Source of the DNA: Pseudomonas sp. MUP55
GTDB taxonomy: Bacteria > Pseudomonadota > Gammaproteobacteria > Pseudomonadales > Pseudomonadaceae
DNA length: 64,000 bases
Assembly: GCF_034043515.1 (NCBI RefSeq)
Contig: NZ_CP138214.1
Location: forward strand, 2,232,001-2,296,000
Reading direction: 5' to 3'
Position 1 is the first letter of the stretch. Each line of letters begins with the position of its first letter. The notes under the pieces were generated by a model. The model was not told the origin of the DNA. It ran no database searches and saw only the letters and a list, made by a program, of their open reading frames with translations. This document shows positions 35,498 through 45,904 of the stretch, one piece after another. The position numbers and the translations under genes are program-made.

Positions 35498-36406
35498 TCA
35501 CTGCGGGGGGCGCAAGCCTTCGCCTGCCGCCGTGCGAATGCCTTCGAGCAGCATGGTGAACGCCGGGTTGTCGTTGTGCTCGCGCCAGATCAGGTGCAGC
35601 TCGCTCTGCGCGCCTTCGCCCAGGTCGATATCGTGAAACACCACGTTTTTGAACACCACGCTGCTGGCGCAACGCGGCACCAGCGCCAGGCCCATGCCGG
35701 CGTTCACCAAAGCGAGGATGGTCAGGGACGAACCCAGCCACTGCACATACTGCGGGGCGACGCGTGCTGAGCGCAGCAGCCCGGTGAGCAATTCGTTGAA
35801 CGGCGGGTAGGCGGAATGGGCGTACATCAGGAACGGTTGCGCGTCGAGGTCCTGCACGCTGACGGTCTCTGCCTGGGCCAGCCGATGACTGCTCGGAACC
35901 GCCAGCACGAACGGCTCGCGCACCAGGCATTCGGTCGCGTAGCCAGGCTCCAGCAGCGGTGCGCGGACGATGCCCAGGTCGATGCGCCGGGCGCGCAGGG
36001 CCTCGTATTGCTGGTAGGTGTTCATCTCGGACAGGTCGATCCTGACGTGAGGCTGTTTGAGCCGTGCCTCGGCAATCACTTTGGGCAAGAACTCATACAC
36101 CGCACTGCCGACGAAGCTGATATTGACCGTACCGATATCGCCCTCGGCGAACCGCCGCGCGGTCACCGCCGCTTGCTGGGCACGCTCCAGCAGGTTCTGC
36201 GCCTCGACGAAAAAAGCCCGCCCGGCGGCGGTCAGGGCAACGCTGCGGGTGGTGCGGGTAAACAGCTCCACGCCCAGGTGATGCTCCAGCAACTGGATCT
36301 GCCGGCTGAGGGGCGGCTGAGTTATGTTCAGCCGTTCGGCCGCCCGGCGGAAATTCAATTCGGTAGCCACGGTGGTGAAGCAGCGCAGTTGCGTCAGTTC
36401 AAACAT
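35498..36406 (-). CDS. LysR-family regulator divergent from the sugar-acid genes
   Basis: The 302-residue protein has an N-terminal winged helix (FTTVATELNFRRAAERLNITQPPLSRQIQLLE) and a periplasmic-binding-fold effector domain. The HTH form (ITQPPLSRQI) is of the BenM/CatM type. ATG 36406 is chosen by alignment to the family's start. Divergence from the MFS/dehydratase pair (106-bp gap) suggests it controls them; it is also upstream of the molybdenum operon in the same direction. Confidence 0.9.
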   Translation of the reverse strand: MFELTQLRCFTTVATELNFRRAAERLNITQPPLSRQIQLLEHHLGVELFTRTTRSVALTAAGRAFFVEAQNLLERAQQAAVTARRFAEGDIGTVNISFVGSAVYEFLPKVIAEARLKQPHVRIDLSEMNTYQQYEALRARRIDLGIVRAPLLEPGYATECLVREPFVLAVPSSHRLAQAETVSVQDLDAQPFLMYAHSAYPPFNELLTGLLRSARVAPQYVQWLGSSLTILALVNAGMGLALVPRCASSVVFKNVVFHDIDLGEGAQSELHLIWREHNDNPAFTMLLEGIRTAAGEGLRPPQ

Positions 36407-36512
36407 TGATCCAAATCCCGTATCAATCGCATGCCAGGTTAGATTAGACGGGAACAATTCCTGGCGTCCATCATCGGCCTGTCCCTAAAAAAACAATGAA
36501 TGGGAGTTGCCC

Positions 36513-37874
36513 GTGGATACCCTCCAGAACCTGCCAGACCCGAGCGCGCTCGCCCGCGCTGCTGACAAGGTCAAGCGCCATGTGCTGCCGTTATTCGTGG
36601 TGATGTTCATCGTCAATTACATCGACCGCGTCAATATCGGCTTCGTGCGCAGCCACATGGAAACCGACCTGGGCATTGGCGCGGCGGCCTATGGCTTGGG
36701 CGCCGGGTTGTTCTTCATCGGTTATGCCATCTTTGAAGTACCGTCCAACCTCTTGCTGCAACGCTACGGCGCACGGGCGTGGTTGACGCGCATCATGTTC
36801 ACCTGGGGCGCGGCGGCGATGGGCATGGCGTTTGTGCAGGGGGAAACCAGCTTCTACGTGTTGCGCTTTATCCTCGGCGCCGCCGAAGCCGGCTTCTTTC
36901 CCGGCATCATCTATTACTTCACCCAGTGGCTACCGGCCAGCGAGCGCGGCAAGGCCATGGCGGTGTTCCTCAGCGGTTCGGCCATTGCCTCGGTGATCTC
37001 CGGGCCGGTGTCGGGGGCGTTGCTGAACGTCAACGGGTTGAGCCTGCATGGCTGGCAATGGATGTTCCTGATCGAAGGCTTCGCCTCCATCGTGCTCTGC
37101 GGGTTCGTGTGGTTCTGGCTGCAGTCCCATCCCCATCAGGCCAAGTGGCTCAGTGACGCGGAAAAACACGCGCTGGTCAGTGCCATCGCGCTGGAGCAGC
37201 AGGCGCGCGAGGCGAGCCAGTGCGTGCGGCCGTCGATGTTCAAATTGCTGGCCGACAAACAGATCGCCCTGTTCTGTTTTATCTACTTCTCCATCGCCCT
37301 GACCATCTACGGCGCCACTTTCTGGCTGCCGAGCATGATCAAGAAAATGGGCAACCTGGGTGACTTCCAGGTGGGCTTGTTCAATGCCATTCCGTGGTTG
37401 ATTTCGATTGTCGCCATGTACGGTTTCGCCTCGCTGGCCAGCAAGTGGAAGCACCAGCAGGCCTGGGTGTCACTGATGCTGGTGATCGCCGCGTTCGGCA
37501 TGTTCATGTCCACCACGGGCGGGCCGGTGTTTGCGTTCGTCGCCATCTGTTTTGCCGCGATTGGCTTCAAGGCCGCTTCGGCGCTGTTCTGGCCGATTCC
37601 CCAGGGGTACCTGGATGCGCGCATCGCGGCGGCGGTGATTGCCTTGATCAATTCGGTGGGCAATCTGGGCGGTTTCGTTGCGCCCACCACCTTCGGTTTG
37701 CTGGAGCAGACCACGGGCTCCATCGAGGGCGGCCTGTACGGCCTGGCAGCCACTTCGCTGGTGGCGGCGGTGCTGGTGTTTTTTGCCCGCACCGCGCCAC
37801 GCAGCGGTACACCGCCCACCTCAGCCACTGCGCCACACACTTTGCATGCCGATACACAGGGAGCCGTCTCTTGA
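36513..37874 (+). CDS. MFS transporter of the anion:cation (sugar-acid) symporter type
   Basis: This 453-residue carrier has 12 predicted helices. The segments YIDRVNIGFV and YAIFEVPSNLLLQRYGAR are typical of the GudP/hexuronate/tartrate symporter subfamily, which fits with the sugar-acid dehydratase encoded next. GTG 36513 is preferred because GGGAG lies 6 nt upstream; a TTG at 36507 overlaps that site. Its stop overlaps the next gene's start (TTGA). Confidence 0.9.
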   Translation: MDTLQNLPDPSALARAADKVKRHVLPLFVVMFIVNYIDRVNIGFVRSHMETDLGIGAAAYGLGAGLFFIGYAIFEVPSNLLLQRYGARAWLTRIMFTWGAAAMGMAFVQGETSFYVLRFILGAAEAGFFPGIIYYFTQWLPASERGKAMAVFLSGSAIASVISGPVSGALLNVNGLSLHGWQWMFLIEGFASIVLCGFVWFWLQSHPHQAKWLSDAEKHALVSAIALEQQAREASQCVRPSMFKLLADKQIALFCFIYFSIALTIYGATFWLPSMIKKMGNLGDFQVGLFNAIPWLISIVAMYGFASLASKWKHQQAWVSLMLVIAAFGMFMSTTGGPVFAFVAICFAAIGFKAASALFWPIPQGYLDARIAAAVIALINSVGNLGGFVAPTTFGLLEQTTGSIEGGLYGLAATSLVAAVLVFFARTAPRSGTPPTSATAPHTLHADTQGAVS

Positions 37875-39145
37875 AAATTATCCGTGTCACCGTCACCCCG
37901 ATTGCCTTTCGCGACCCGCCGCTGCTGAACGCCAGCGGCATCCACGAGCCTTTCGCGCTGCGCTCGATCATCGAGATCGAAAGCGACACCGGCTACATCG
38001 GCCTCGGCGAGAGCTATGGCGACGCCCCGGCGCTGGCGATCCAGCAGCAGGTACAGCAACAGCTGATCGGCCTGGACCCTTTTGACCTCAATGGCCTGCG
38101 CGCTATCGTCAAGGCCACGGTGGCCGCGCATAAACCGCTGAGCGTTGCCGGTGCGGAGCTGGCACCGGGTTCCCATGCCAGCAAAGCCGTGAGCAATGCC
38201 TATTCGGCGTTTGAAGTGGCGTTTCTCGATCTGCAGGCGCATTCGCTCAATGTGCCGCTGGTGGACCTGCTCGGCGGCGCGATTCGCGACCAGATCCCGT
38301 TCAGTGCCTACCTGTTTTTCAAGTACGCCCAGCACATCGATTCGCCCTACAAGCCCGACAGCTGGGGCGAAGCCCTCACCGAAGCGCAGATCGTCGCCCA
38401 GGCACGGCGCATGCTCGAAACCTACGGCTTCAAAAGCATCAAGCTCAAGGCCGGTGCCCTGGAGCCCGAGCATGAGGTGCGGTGCATCAAGGCGCTGAAA
38501 AAGGCGTTTCCGGGCGTGCCGTTGCGCATTGACCCCAACGGCAACTGGTCAATGCACACCTCGATTCGCATGGCCGAACTGCTCGGCGACGATCTGCAGT
38601 ATTACGAGGACCCGACACCGGGCCTGGACGGCATGGCCGAGCTGCACAAACGCACCGGCCTGCCCCTGGCGACCAATATGGTGGTCACCGACTTTGATGA
38701 GTTTCGCCGCAGCGTGGGGATGGGCAGCGTGCAGATTGTGCTCGCCGACCACCATTACTGGGGCGGCCTGCGCGACACCCAAGTGCTGGCGAAGATGTGC
38801 GACACCTTTGGCCTGGGCGTATCGATGCACTCCAACTCACACTTGGGCATCAGCCTGATGGCCATGGCTCACGTAGCGGCGTCGGTGCCCAACCTCGACT
38901 ATGCCTGTGACACCCATTATCCCTGGCAGGAGCCGGACGAGGAGGTGATCAAGGGCGGCAAGCTGCCTATCGTCGACGGCTGCGTGCGCATCACCCGCGC
39001 ACCGGGGCTGGGCCTGGAGCTCGACCACGATCAGTTGGGCAAGCTGCATGATCAATACCTCAGTTGCGGTATCCGTCAACGCGATGACGTGAAACAGATG
39101 CAGCGCTATCAACCGGATTGGAAAACCGTCAAGCCACGTTTCTAA
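37871..39145 (+). CDS. Glucarate-dehydratase-family enzyme (enolase superfamily)
   Basis: This 424-residue enzyme abstracts a proton alpha to a carboxylate and dehydrates an aldarate. Catalytic features are visible: KLKAG (KxK base), RIDPNGNW (Asp ligand), YYEDPT (Glu ligand), a third-ligand region at ADHHYWGG, and MHSNSHLG (His base). Sequence order fits glucarate dehydratase. The start is a TTG overlapping the MFS stop, with GGGAG 8 nt upstream, so translation is coupled. The active substrate could be glucarate or a related aldarate. Confidence 0.85.
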   Translation: MKIIRVTVTPIAFRDPPLLNASGIHEPFALRSIIEIESDTGYIGLGESYGDAPALAIQQQVQQQLIGLDPFDLNGLRAIVKATVAAHKPLSVAGAELAPGSHASKAVSNAYSAFEVAFLDLQAHSLNVPLVDLLGGAIRDQIPFSAYLFFKYAQHIDSPYKPDSWGEALTEAQIVAQARRMLETYGFKSIKLKAGALEPEHEVRCIKALKKAFPGVPLRIDPNGNWSMHTSIRMAELLGDDLQYYEDPTPGLDGMAELHKRTGLPLATNMVVTDFDEFRRSVGMGSVQIVLADHHYWGGLRDTQVLAKMCDTFGLGVSMHSNSHLGISLMAMAHVAASVPNLDYACDTHYPWQEPDEEVIKGGKLPIVDGCVRITRAPGLGLELDHDQLGKLHDQYLSCGIRQRDDVKQMQRYQPDWKTVKPRF

Positions 39146-39163
39146 AAGCGGGTCGCTTCATTT

Positions 39164-39202
39164 GCCCGGTGGCGCATTAGCGTGGGTCACCGGGCTTTTT
39201 TT
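39164..39202. terminator. Bidirectional-type terminator between convergent genes
   Basis: GCCCGGTG (39164-39171) pairs with CACCGGGC (39188-39195), followed by seven T on the plus strand. It ends the MFS/dehydratase operon before the convergent LysR gene. Confidence 0.85.
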
Positions 39203-39210
39203 GCGCCAGC

Positions 39211-40149
39211 TCAGCCGACGAATCGAAACCCTGCGGCCAACTGCGCCTTTAAAAAAGTCACCAGCGCACTCACCGACTTCGGCACATGGGGCGAATACGG
39301 ACGGATCAGGTAGATCTCATCGGCAAACGCGCCCTTGAGTGTCCAGCCTTTCAATACCTGCACCAGCTTGCCCTCGGCCAGCGCCGCGTGGGCGCTGAAG
39401 TCCGGCAGCAGGGCGACGCCCAGGTGGTTGAGCGCCGCGTCGCGCAGGGCTTCGCTGTTGTTGGTGGCGAAGCTGCCGGCGATGGGGACGGTCAGGCGTT
39501 CGATGTGTTTGCTGCCGCGCTCGAAGGTCCAGGCCGGCTGGTCGCTGCCGCGGGGGTAAAACAGACAGTTGTGGGCCGACAGGTCGCTCGGCTCGTGGGG
39601 TTCGCCGTGGCGCTGCAGGTAATCGCGGGTGGCGACCAGCACCGAAGTGGTGTCGCAGAGCTTCCAGGCCACGTGGGTTTCGGGAATCTGGAAACCATGG
39701 CGCACGGCCAGGTCGTAACCTTCGGCCGCCAGTGAACTCAAGGCGTCGGACACGTCCAGCTGGATCCGCACCTGCGGGTATTGCCGCAGAAACTGCGGCA
39801 GGTGCGGCACCAGTTGTTGCCGGGCGAACGCCACCGGGGCGGTCAGCCGGACCAGGCCACGGATTTCCCCGGCCGAGTCGCGCACCGACGAGAAGCTGCG
39901 GGCGATGTGTTCGTAGGCGCTGCGCACTTCGCGGGTCAACGACAGCCCGGCGTCGGTCAGGCGTACGCTGCGCGTGGTGCGCGTCACCAGCCGGGTGCCG
40001 GTGGCCTTTTCCAGCTCGGAAATACGCTGGCTCACCGCCGACTTGCTCACGCCCAGGCGCGCGGCGGCGGCGGTGTAGGTGCCTTGTTCTTCCAGCACCG
40101 ACAGCCAGTGGATGTGGGTCCACAGCCCTTCGATCTCAGCTTTTTCCAT
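39211..40149 (-). CDS. LysR-family regulator divergent from mmsA
   Basis: The 312-residue protein has the LysR HTH (VLEEQGTYTAAAARLGVSKSAVSQRISELE) and an effector domain of the CrgA-like group (ATRDYLQRHGEPHEPSDLSAHNCL). ATG 40149 is preferred to the upstream in-frame start at 40173. Divergent position (107-bp gap) suggests control of the dehydrogenase gene. Confidence 0.9.
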   Translation of the reverse strand: MEKAEIEGLWTHIHWLSVLEEQGTYTAAAARLGVSKSAVSQRISELEKATGTRLVTRTTRSVRLTDAGLSLTREVRSAYEHIARSFSSVRDSAGEIRGLVRLTAPVAFARQQLVPHLPQFLRQYPQVRIQLDVSDALSSLAAEGYDLAVRHGFQIPETHVAWKLCDTTSVLVATRDYLQRHGEPHEPSDLSAHNCLFYPRGSDQPAWTFERGSKHIERLTVPIAGSFATNNSEALRDAALNHLGVALLPDFSAHAALAEGKLVQVLKGWTLKGAFADEIYLIRPYSPHVPKSVSALVTFLKAQLAAGFRFVG

Positions 40150-40256
40150 GGGGTATTGTTCGCCATAGTGCACAATAAGTTCAGGATTCTGCTCTGGTTC
40201 GGAACAAAGCGAAAGCCTAAGGTGTGTGCCAACGCCAACTACCTGGATCGCCTGCC

Positions 40257-41756
40257 ATGCCTGCTACCCTCGAGCACTACATCAACGACCAGCGCGTAAG
40301 CCGCGATGATCGCTATCAGGACGTCTACAACCCGGCCACCGGCGAAGTCACCGCGCGCGTGGCCCTGGCCAGCCGCCAGACCGTGGCCGAAGCCGTCGCT
40401 GCCGCCCAGGCCGCCTTCGCCAGCTGGGCCGACACCCCACCGATCCGCCGCGCCCGTGTGCTGTTCGAATACCTGCACCTGCTGCGTGAGCGTAAGGACG
40501 ACCTGGCGCGCATCATCGTCGCCGAACATGGCAAGGTGTTTACCGACGCCCAGGGTGAAGTCGACCGTGGCATCGATATCCTCGAATTCGCCTGCGGCAT
40601 TCCCAACCTGCTCAAGGGCGAACATTCCGACCAGGTTTCCCGTGGCATGGACAACTGGACGATGCGCCAGCCGCTGGGCGTGGTGGCCGGCGTGACGCCG
40701 TTCAACTTCCCGGTGATGGTGCCGATGTGGATGTACCCGATCGCCATCGCGGCGGGTAATACCTTCATTCTCAAGCCCAGCCCCACCGACCCGAGCGCCT
40801 CGCTGTTCATGGCCGAGCTGCTGCGTGAAGCGGGCCTGCCCAAGGGCGTGTTCAACGTGGTGCAGGGCGACAAGGAAGCGGTGGACGCGCTGATCGAACA
40901 CCCAGACGTCAAGGCCGTGAGTTTTGTTGGCTCCACGCCGATTGCCCAGTACATCTACGAGAGCGGCGCGCGTAACGGCAAGCGCGTACAAGGCCTGGGC
41001 GGGGCGAAAAACCATATGGTGGTGATGCCCGACGCGGACATCGAGCGCACCGTCGATGCCCTGATGGGCGCCGCCTACGGCAGTGCCGGGGAGCGCTGCA
41101 TGGCGATCTCGGTGGCGGTGCTGGTGGGCGATGTGGGTGATAAAGTCATCGCCGCCTTGACCGAACGCGCCAAGCAACTGCGCATCACCGATGGCCGCGA
41201 CCTCAAGGCCGAAATGGGCCCGATCGTGTCCCGCGCTGCCCTGGAGCGGATCAGCGGCTACATCGAGCAGGGCGTGCAAGCCGGCGCGCAATTGCTGCTC
41301 GACGGCCGCGACTACGTGCCGTCCGAGCCTGGCCTGGAAAACGGCTTCTGGCTCGGCGCCACCTTGTTCGACCACGTGACCCGGGACATGAGCATCTACC
41401 GCGAGGAAATCTTCGGCCCGGTGCTGGCCTGCGTGCGCGTGGATGATTTCGCCGCCGCGGTGAAACTGGTCAACGACCACGAGTTCGGCAACGGCGTGAG
41501 CTGCTTCACCCGCGACGGCAACATCGCCCGCGAGTTTGCACGGCGCATCGAAGTGGGCATGGTCGGCATCAACGTACCGATCCCGGTGCCGATGGCCTGG
41601 CATGGTTTTGGTGGCTGGAAGAAGAGCCTGTTTGGCGACATGCATGCTTATGGCACCGAAGGCGTGCGTTTCTACACCAAGCAGAAGTCGATCATGCAGC
41701 GTTGGTCGGAGAGCATCGAGCAAGGCGCGGAATTTGCGATGCCGGTGTCGAAGTAA
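40257..41756 (+). CDS. mmsA: CoA-acylating (methyl)malonate-semialdehyde dehydrogenase
   Basis: This 499-residue ALDH-superfamily enzyme converts methylmalonate or malonate semialdehyde to propionyl-CoA or acetyl-CoA with NAD. It has [41 protein letters not shown] and the catalytic cysteine in [11 protein letters not shown], all typical of MmsA/IolA. Valine or inositol genes are not adjacent, so the physiological pathway (valine, inositol, pyrimidine or beta-alanine) is open. ATG 40257 fits the family start; its ribosome site is weak. Confidence 0.88.
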   Translation: MPATLEHYINDQRVSRDDRYQDVYNPATGEVTARVALASRQTVAEAVAAAQAAFASWADTPPIRRARVLFEYLHLLRERKDDLARIIVAEHGKVFTDAQGEVDRGIDILEFACGIPNLLKGEHSDQVSRGMDNWTMRQPLGVVAGVTPFNFPVMVPMWMYPIAIAAGNTFILKPSPTDPSASLFMAELLREAGLPKGVFNVVQGDKEAVDALIEHPDVKAVSFVGSTPIAQYIYESGARNGKRVQGLGGAKNHMVVMPDADIERTVDALMGAAYGSAGERCMAISVAVLVGDVGDKVIAALTERAKQLRITDGRDLKAEMGPIVSRAALERISGYIEQGVQAGAQLLLDGRDYVPSEPGLENGFWLGATLFDHVTRDMSIYREEIFGPVLACVRVDDFAAAVKLVNDHEFGNGVSCFTRDGNIAREFARRIEVGMVGINVPIPVPMAWHGFGGWKKSLFGDMHAYGTEGVRFYTKQKSIMQRWSESIEQGAEFAMPVSK

Positions 41757-41783
41757 GGTTTTATCTGCGCCACAAAACCTGAT

Positions 41784-41815
41784 GTGGGAGGGGGGGGCCC
41801 CCTCCCACTTTTTTT
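41784..41815 (+). terminator. REP-derived hairpin with T-tract
   Basis: GTGGGAGG and CCTCCCAC surround a G/C run (41784-41808) and are followed by seven T. It looks like a shortened REP serving as terminator for mmsA. Confidence 0.75.
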
Positions 41816-41827
41816 CGCCTGTTTAAG

Positions 41828-41947
41828 ATCGTTCCCGCGCTCCCGCGTGGGAATGCAGCCCGTGACGCTCTGCGTCACCTGTGCGCAGCGGCTGGCGGGA
41901 CGCGGAGCGTCCCAGGAGGCATTACCACGCAGAGCGTGGGAACGATC
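41828..41947. repeat. Inverted repeat of a third REP-like family
   Basis: GATCGTTCCC at 41828 is mirrored by GGGAACGATC ending at 41947. Inside are CGCGTGGGAATGC / GCATTACCACGC and GACGCTCTGCGTC hairpins. This is the family with GTTCCCACGCTCTGCG-type cores, common in pseudomonads, placed between convergent mmsA and xylH. Confidence 0.8.
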
Positions 41948-41979
41948 ACCAACAAGTGCCAGCGTTGGAATGCAGACAA

Positions 41980-41995
41980 ATGTGGGAGGGGGCTA
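41980..41995. repeat. Truncated REP overlapping the xylH stop codon
   Basis: ATGTGGGAGGGGGCT matches the left half of a REP and then breaks off inside xylH; its last bases form the xylH TAG stop. Either the element was inserted at the gene's end or xylH sequence replaced the other half. Confidence 0.6.
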
Positions 41996-43129
41996 TCGCC
42001 GACCCGCCCGCGTACTCACATCCACCCACACCGCCAGCACCAGGATGCTGCCCTTCACGATCATCTGCCAGTAACTGTCCACGTCCAGCATCGACATGCC
42101 GTTGTCCAGGCTGGTAATCACCAGCGCGCCCAATAACGCGCCGTACACCGTGCCCGAGCCGCCGCGCATCGAGGTGCCGCCGATAAAGCACGCGGCGATG
42201 GCGTCCAGTTCGCCCATGTTCCCCGCCGACGGTGAGCCGGCGGCCAGGCGTGCGGTGTTGACCAGGCCGGCGAGGGCGCACATCACGCCCATGATGCCAA
42301 AGATCCACAGTTTCACTGCCTGCACGTTGATGCCTGACAGCCGTGTGGCTTCCATATTGCTGCCCACCGCATACACGCGGCGCCCGAAGACGGTCTGGCT
42401 GGTGACGTAGCTGAACACGCCGAGCAGCACCAGCAGCAGCAACACCGGCACCGGGATGCCGTCGTAGCTGTTGAGGGTGGTGACAAACCCGGCCAGCACC
42501 GCGCCGATCAGCGCCACGCGCAGTACGTCGCGCATCAGGGAATGTGCGGCCAGGCCATGCAGGGCGCGGTTGCGCCGTTGTTTCCAGGTGAGGAACAGGG
42601 TCAGCGCGAACAGCACCACGCCCAGCCCGAAGCCCACGGTGTGCGGCAGGTACCCCTGGCCGACGTACACCAGCGACGGCGACACCGGCGCGATGGTGGT
42701 GCCGCCGGTGATGCCCAGCAGGATCCCGCGAAACGCCAGCATGCCGCCCAGGCCGACGATGAACGAGGGGATGCGCAGGTAGGCGGTCATGTAGCCATTG
42801 GCCAAGCCGATCATCAGGCCGCACAGCGCCACCAGGCTCAGGTTGGCCAGCAGCGGAATGTGATAGACCACATCCAGGATCGCCGCCAGCCCGCCCAGCA
42901 ATCCGAGCAGCGAACCCACCGACAAATCGATTTCGCCGCTGATGATCACCAGCACCATGCCGCACGCCAGGATCCCGGTGATGGACATCTGCCGCAGCAG
43001 GTTGGACAGGTTGCGCGGGGTAAGGAAACCGCCCTCGGTCTGCCAGCTGAAAAACAGCCAGATGAACGCCACGGCGATCACCAGGGCGAGCATTTTGTAG
43101 CGAGTGAAGAGCTGTTTGACCTGATTCAT
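41993..43129 (-). CDS. xylH: Xylose ABC transporter permease
   Basis: The 378-residue inner-membrane protein has about 10-11 helices and BPD_transp_2-family motifs (VIISGEIDLSVGSLLGL, GSNMEATRLSGINV, FIGGTSMRGGSGTVYGALLGAL) typical of XylH and ribose/xylose permeases. It is adjacent to xylG. The C-terminus ends in a truncated REP. It is last in the xylFGH series. Confidence 0.93.
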   Translation of the reverse strand: MNQVKQLFTRYKMLALVIAVAFIWLFFSWQTEGGFLTPRNLSNLLRQMSITGILACGMVLVIISGEIDLSVGSLLGLLGGLAAILDVVYHIPLLANLSLVALCGLMIGLANGYMTAYLRIPSFIVGLGGMLAFRGILLGITGGTTIAPVSPSLVYVGQGYLPHTVGFGLGVVLFALTLFLTWKQRRNRALHGLAAHSLMRDVLRVALIGAVLAGFVTTLNSYDGIPVPVLLLLVLLGVFSYVTSQTVFGRRVYAVGSNMEATRLSGINVQAVKLWIFGIMGVMCALAGLVNTARLAAGSPSAGNMGELDAIAACFIGGTSMRGGSGTVYGALLGALVITSLDNGMSMLDVDSYWQMIVKGSILVLAVWVDVSTRAGRR

Positions 43130-44686
43130 CTACGCGGTCTTCCGATCATTATTGTTTTGGCTGAGCGCGGCGGCGAGCACCTGTTCCTGGGTGAGCCCCT
43201 GGTTGATGAAGTCGCCCCGCAACTGGCCGTCGCCGATCACCAGCACGCGGTTGGACACGCCGAGCACTTCGGCGAGTTCCGACGAGACCATGATGATCGA
43301 CACCCCTTCGGCCGCCAGCGCGCCCATCAGTTTGTAGATTTCATACTTGGCGCCCACATCGACCCCGCGCGTGGGCTCGTCCAGGATCAGCACCTTGGGC
43401 TTGGCCATCAGCATTTTCGCCAACACGGCTTTTTGCTGGTTGCCGCCGGACAGGCTGGTGATTGGCAGAAACGGGCTGGCGGTCTTGAGGTGCATGCGGG
43501 CGATCTGCTGGTCGATGCTGCCCAGTTCGGCTTCGGCGTCGATGCGGGTCAGGTGGGCGTAGGTGTCGAGCACCGCCAGGGTGATGTTCTGGCCCACGCC
43601 CAGGTCGGGGATGATGCCCTGGCGCTTGCGGTCCTCGGGCACCATGCACAGCCCGGCGCGAATCGACTTGAGCGGCGTGCGCGTGTCGATCACCTGGCCC
43701 TCCAGCCACACCTCGCAGCTGTAGCGTCCGGGGTAGGCGCCGAACAGTGCCGACACCAATTCCGTGCGCCCGGCGCCCACCAGCCCTGCGATGCCGAGGA
43801 TTTCACCGCGCCTGAGCACGAAGGAGACATCGTCGACGCGTTTGCGCTTGGGGTTGTCGACGTCATAGCAGGTGACGTTGCGCGCCTCGAAGATCACCTC
43901 GCCCACCTCGTGAGGCTCGGTGGGGTAGAGGTTGCTCATTTCGCGGCCGACCATCTGCGTGATGATCCGGGGGATGTCCATGTCGGCCATGGCGGTGGTC
44001 GCAATGTGCTTGCCATCGCGAATCACCGCGATGGTGTCGCACACGGCGGCTACTTCATCGAGCTTGTGGGAGATATACACACAGGCCACGCCCTTGGCCT
44101 TGAGGTCGCGGATAATGTCGAGCAGCACCTCGATTTCCGAACGGGTCAGGGCCGAGGAGGGCTCGTCAAGGATCAGCAGACGCGCCTGTTTGTTGAGGGC
44201 CTTGGCGATTTCCACCAGTTGCTGGTAGCCGCCGCCGTACTGCGACACCGGCAGCGCGACGTTCATGTCCGGCACTTTGAGTTCGCGCATCAACGCCTCG
44301 GCGCGGTGCAGCATCGCCGGGTAGTTCATGCGCCCGCCGGGCAGGGTCAATTCGTGGCCCATGAAGATGTTTTCGGCCACCGACAGGTCGGGCACCAGGG
44401 TCAGTTCCTGGTGGATGATGACAATCCCGGCGGCCTCGGTTTCGCTGATCGACTTGGCCTTGAGCGGCTGTCCGTCCCAGAGAATTTCACCCTCCCAGGT
44501 GCCGTGGGGGTAGACCGCCGACAGCACCTTCATCAAGGTGGATTTGCCCGCACCGTTCTCACCGCACAGGCCGACGCATTCCCCCGGCCGTACCTTGATG
44601 TCGATGCCGTTGAGGGCGTTGACACCGCCAAAGGTTTTGACGATGCCGTTCATTTGCAGCAAGTAGTCGGCGGCCATCACGGTCAT
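43130..44686 (-). CDS. xylG: Xylose ABC transporter ATP-binding protein
   Basis: The 518-residue protein contains two ABC domains. The first has Walker [10 protein letters not shown], signature [16 protein letters not shown] and [11 protein letters not shown]. The second has a degenerate P-loop ([10 protein letters not shown]), signature [15 protein letters not shown] and [12 protein letters not shown]. This is the sugar-type (MglA/XylG) arrangement. The start overlaps the xylF stop by ATGA. Confidence 0.95.
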   Translation of the reverse strand: MTVMAADYLLQMNGIVKTFGGVNALNGIDIKVRPGECVGLCGENGAGKSTLMKVLSAVYPHGTWEGEILWDGQPLKAKSISETEAAGIVIIHQELTLVPDLSVAENIFMGHELTLPGGRMNYPAMLHRAEALMRELKVPDMNVALPVSQYGGGYQQLVEIAKALNKQARLLILDEPSSALTRSEIEVLLDIIRDLKAKGVACVYISHKLDEVAAVCDTIAVIRDGKHIATTAMADMDIPRIITQMVGREMSNLYPTEPHEVGEVIFEARNVTCYDVDNPKRKRVDDVSFVLRRGEILGIAGLVGAGRTELVSALFGAYPGRYSCEVWLEGQVIDTRTPLKSIRAGLCMVPEDRKRQGIIPDLGVGQNITLAVLDTYAHLTRIDAEAELGSIDQQIARMHLKTASPFLPITSLSGGNQQKAVLAKMLMAKPKVLILDEPTRGVDVGAKYEIYKLMGALAAEGVSIIMVSSELAEVLGVSNRVLVIGDGQLRGDFINQGLTQEQVLAAALSQNNNDRKTA

Positions 44687-45684
44687 TGCCCGGCGATCTG
44701 CTCTTTGGTGTAGAAACCGTCCTTCTCCAGCACGTCGATGTTGGCCGTGGTCAGCGGCGTTGGCGTGAGCAGGATGGTGTCGACCTGCTTGCTGCCGTTG
44801 TCGTATTGCGAGCTGTAGGTAGGCTTTTCATTGCGTGCCAGTTGCACCGATAGTTTGGCCGCCTCGGTGGCGATCAATTTGAGCGGCTTGTACACGGTCA
44901 TGGTCTGGGTGCCGTCGATCACGCGCTTGATCGCTGCGAGGTCAGCATCCTGCCCGGAAATCGGCACCTTGCCCGCCAGTTTCTGCGCGGCCAGGGCCTG
45001 GATCGCACCGCCGGCGGTGGCGTCGTTGGAGGCGACAATGGCGTCGATCTTGTTGTCGTTGCGGGTCAGGGCGTTCTCGACAATGCTCAGAGCCTCGGTG
45101 GGGTTCCATTCCTTGACCCATTGCTGGCCGACGATCTTGATGTCGCCCTTGTCGATGGCCGGTTGCAGCACTTTCATCTGGCCTTCGCGCAGCACCTTGG
45201 CGTTGTTGTCGGTAGGCGCGCCGCCGAGCAGGAAGTAGTTGCCCTTGGGCGCCGCCTGCAGCACGCCGTTGGCCTGCATTTCGCCGACTTTTTCGTTATC
45301 GAAGGAGATGTAGGCGTCGATGTCCGCGTTGAGGATCAGGCGGTCGTAAGACACGACCTTGATCCCGGCCTTCTTGGCTTCGGCGACCGCGTTGGTCAGC
45401 ACCGTGGCGTTGAACGGCACGATAACGATCACGTCGACGCCACGGGAGATGAGGTTTTCGATCTGCGAGATTTGCTTCTGCTCGTTGGCGTCGGCCGACT
45501 GCACGAACACCTTGGCGTCGAGCTTTTCCGCCGCCGCGACAAAGTAGTCGCGGTCTCGGGACCAGCGCTCCAGGCGCAGGTCGTCGATGGAAAAGCCGAT
45601 TTTCGGATGCGCCGAATCGGCCATCACCGGCAGGGCGAGCAGGGCCAGGGTGGTGGCGAGCAGGGTACGTTTGAATGACTTCAT
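44683..45684 (-). CDS. xylF: D-xylose-binding periplasmic protein
   Basis: The 333-residue protein has a signal peptide (~1-23, [19 protein letters not shown]) and the periplasmic sugar-binding fold. [20 protein letters not shown] and [20 protein letters not shown] match XylF. ATG 45684 is chosen with AAGGACG upstream; a longer frame to 45789 lacks a start context. A REP pair separates it from xylA, so xylA and xylFGH are probably one unit with a modulated junction. Confidence 0.94.
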   Translation of the reverse strand: MKSFKRTLLATTLALLALPVMADSAHPKIGFSIDDLRLERWSRDRDYFVAAAEKLDAKVFVQSADANEQKQISQIENLISRGVDVIVIVPFNATVLTNAVAEAKKAGIKVVSYDRLILNADIDAYISFDNEKVGEMQANGVLQAAPKGNYFLLGGAPTDNNAKVLREGQMKVLQPAIDKGDIKIVGQQWVKEWNPTEALSIVENALTRNDNKIDAIVASNDATAGGAIQALAAQKLAGKVPISGQDADLAAIKRVIDGTQTMTVYKPLKLIATEAAKLSVQLARNEKPTYSSQYDNGSKQVDTILLTPTPLTTANIDVLEKDGFYTKEQIAGQ

Positions 45685-45796
45685 GGTGGTGCGTCCTTTT
45701 ATTGTTGTTGGAAAGACACAGGGTGGTGCGCCTAAAACTGTAGAGCGTCCTTGGGCGCTCTGTGCATAGATTTGTCGCGCAAATGTCACTGCCCTC

Positions 45797-45896
45797 TGTA
45801 GGAGCGAGCTTGCTCGCGAAAAACGTCAACGATAACGCGAGACACTGGGTTAACCCTGTCGTTCTTGCGTTTTTCGCGAGCAAGCTCGCTCCTACA
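45797..45896. repeat. REP inverted pair, TAGGAGCGAGCTTGCTCGCG family
   Basis: It is the same family as 26607 and 52518. Here it lies between co-directional xylA and xylF, where it could stabilise xylA mRNA or reduce read-through into xylFGH (inference). Confidence 0.9.
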
Positions 45897-45904
45897 GAGG
45901 GGCT

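Noticed and set aside
37394..39145. 583-codon frame suggesting an MFS-dehydratase fusion
   Set aside because: The first ~159 codons are out of frame with the MFS gene; the dehydratase starts at TTG 37871 with its own ribosome site.
42542..44713. 723-codon plus-strand open frame
   Set aside because: It is antisense to xylG and part of xylH and has no recognisable domain.
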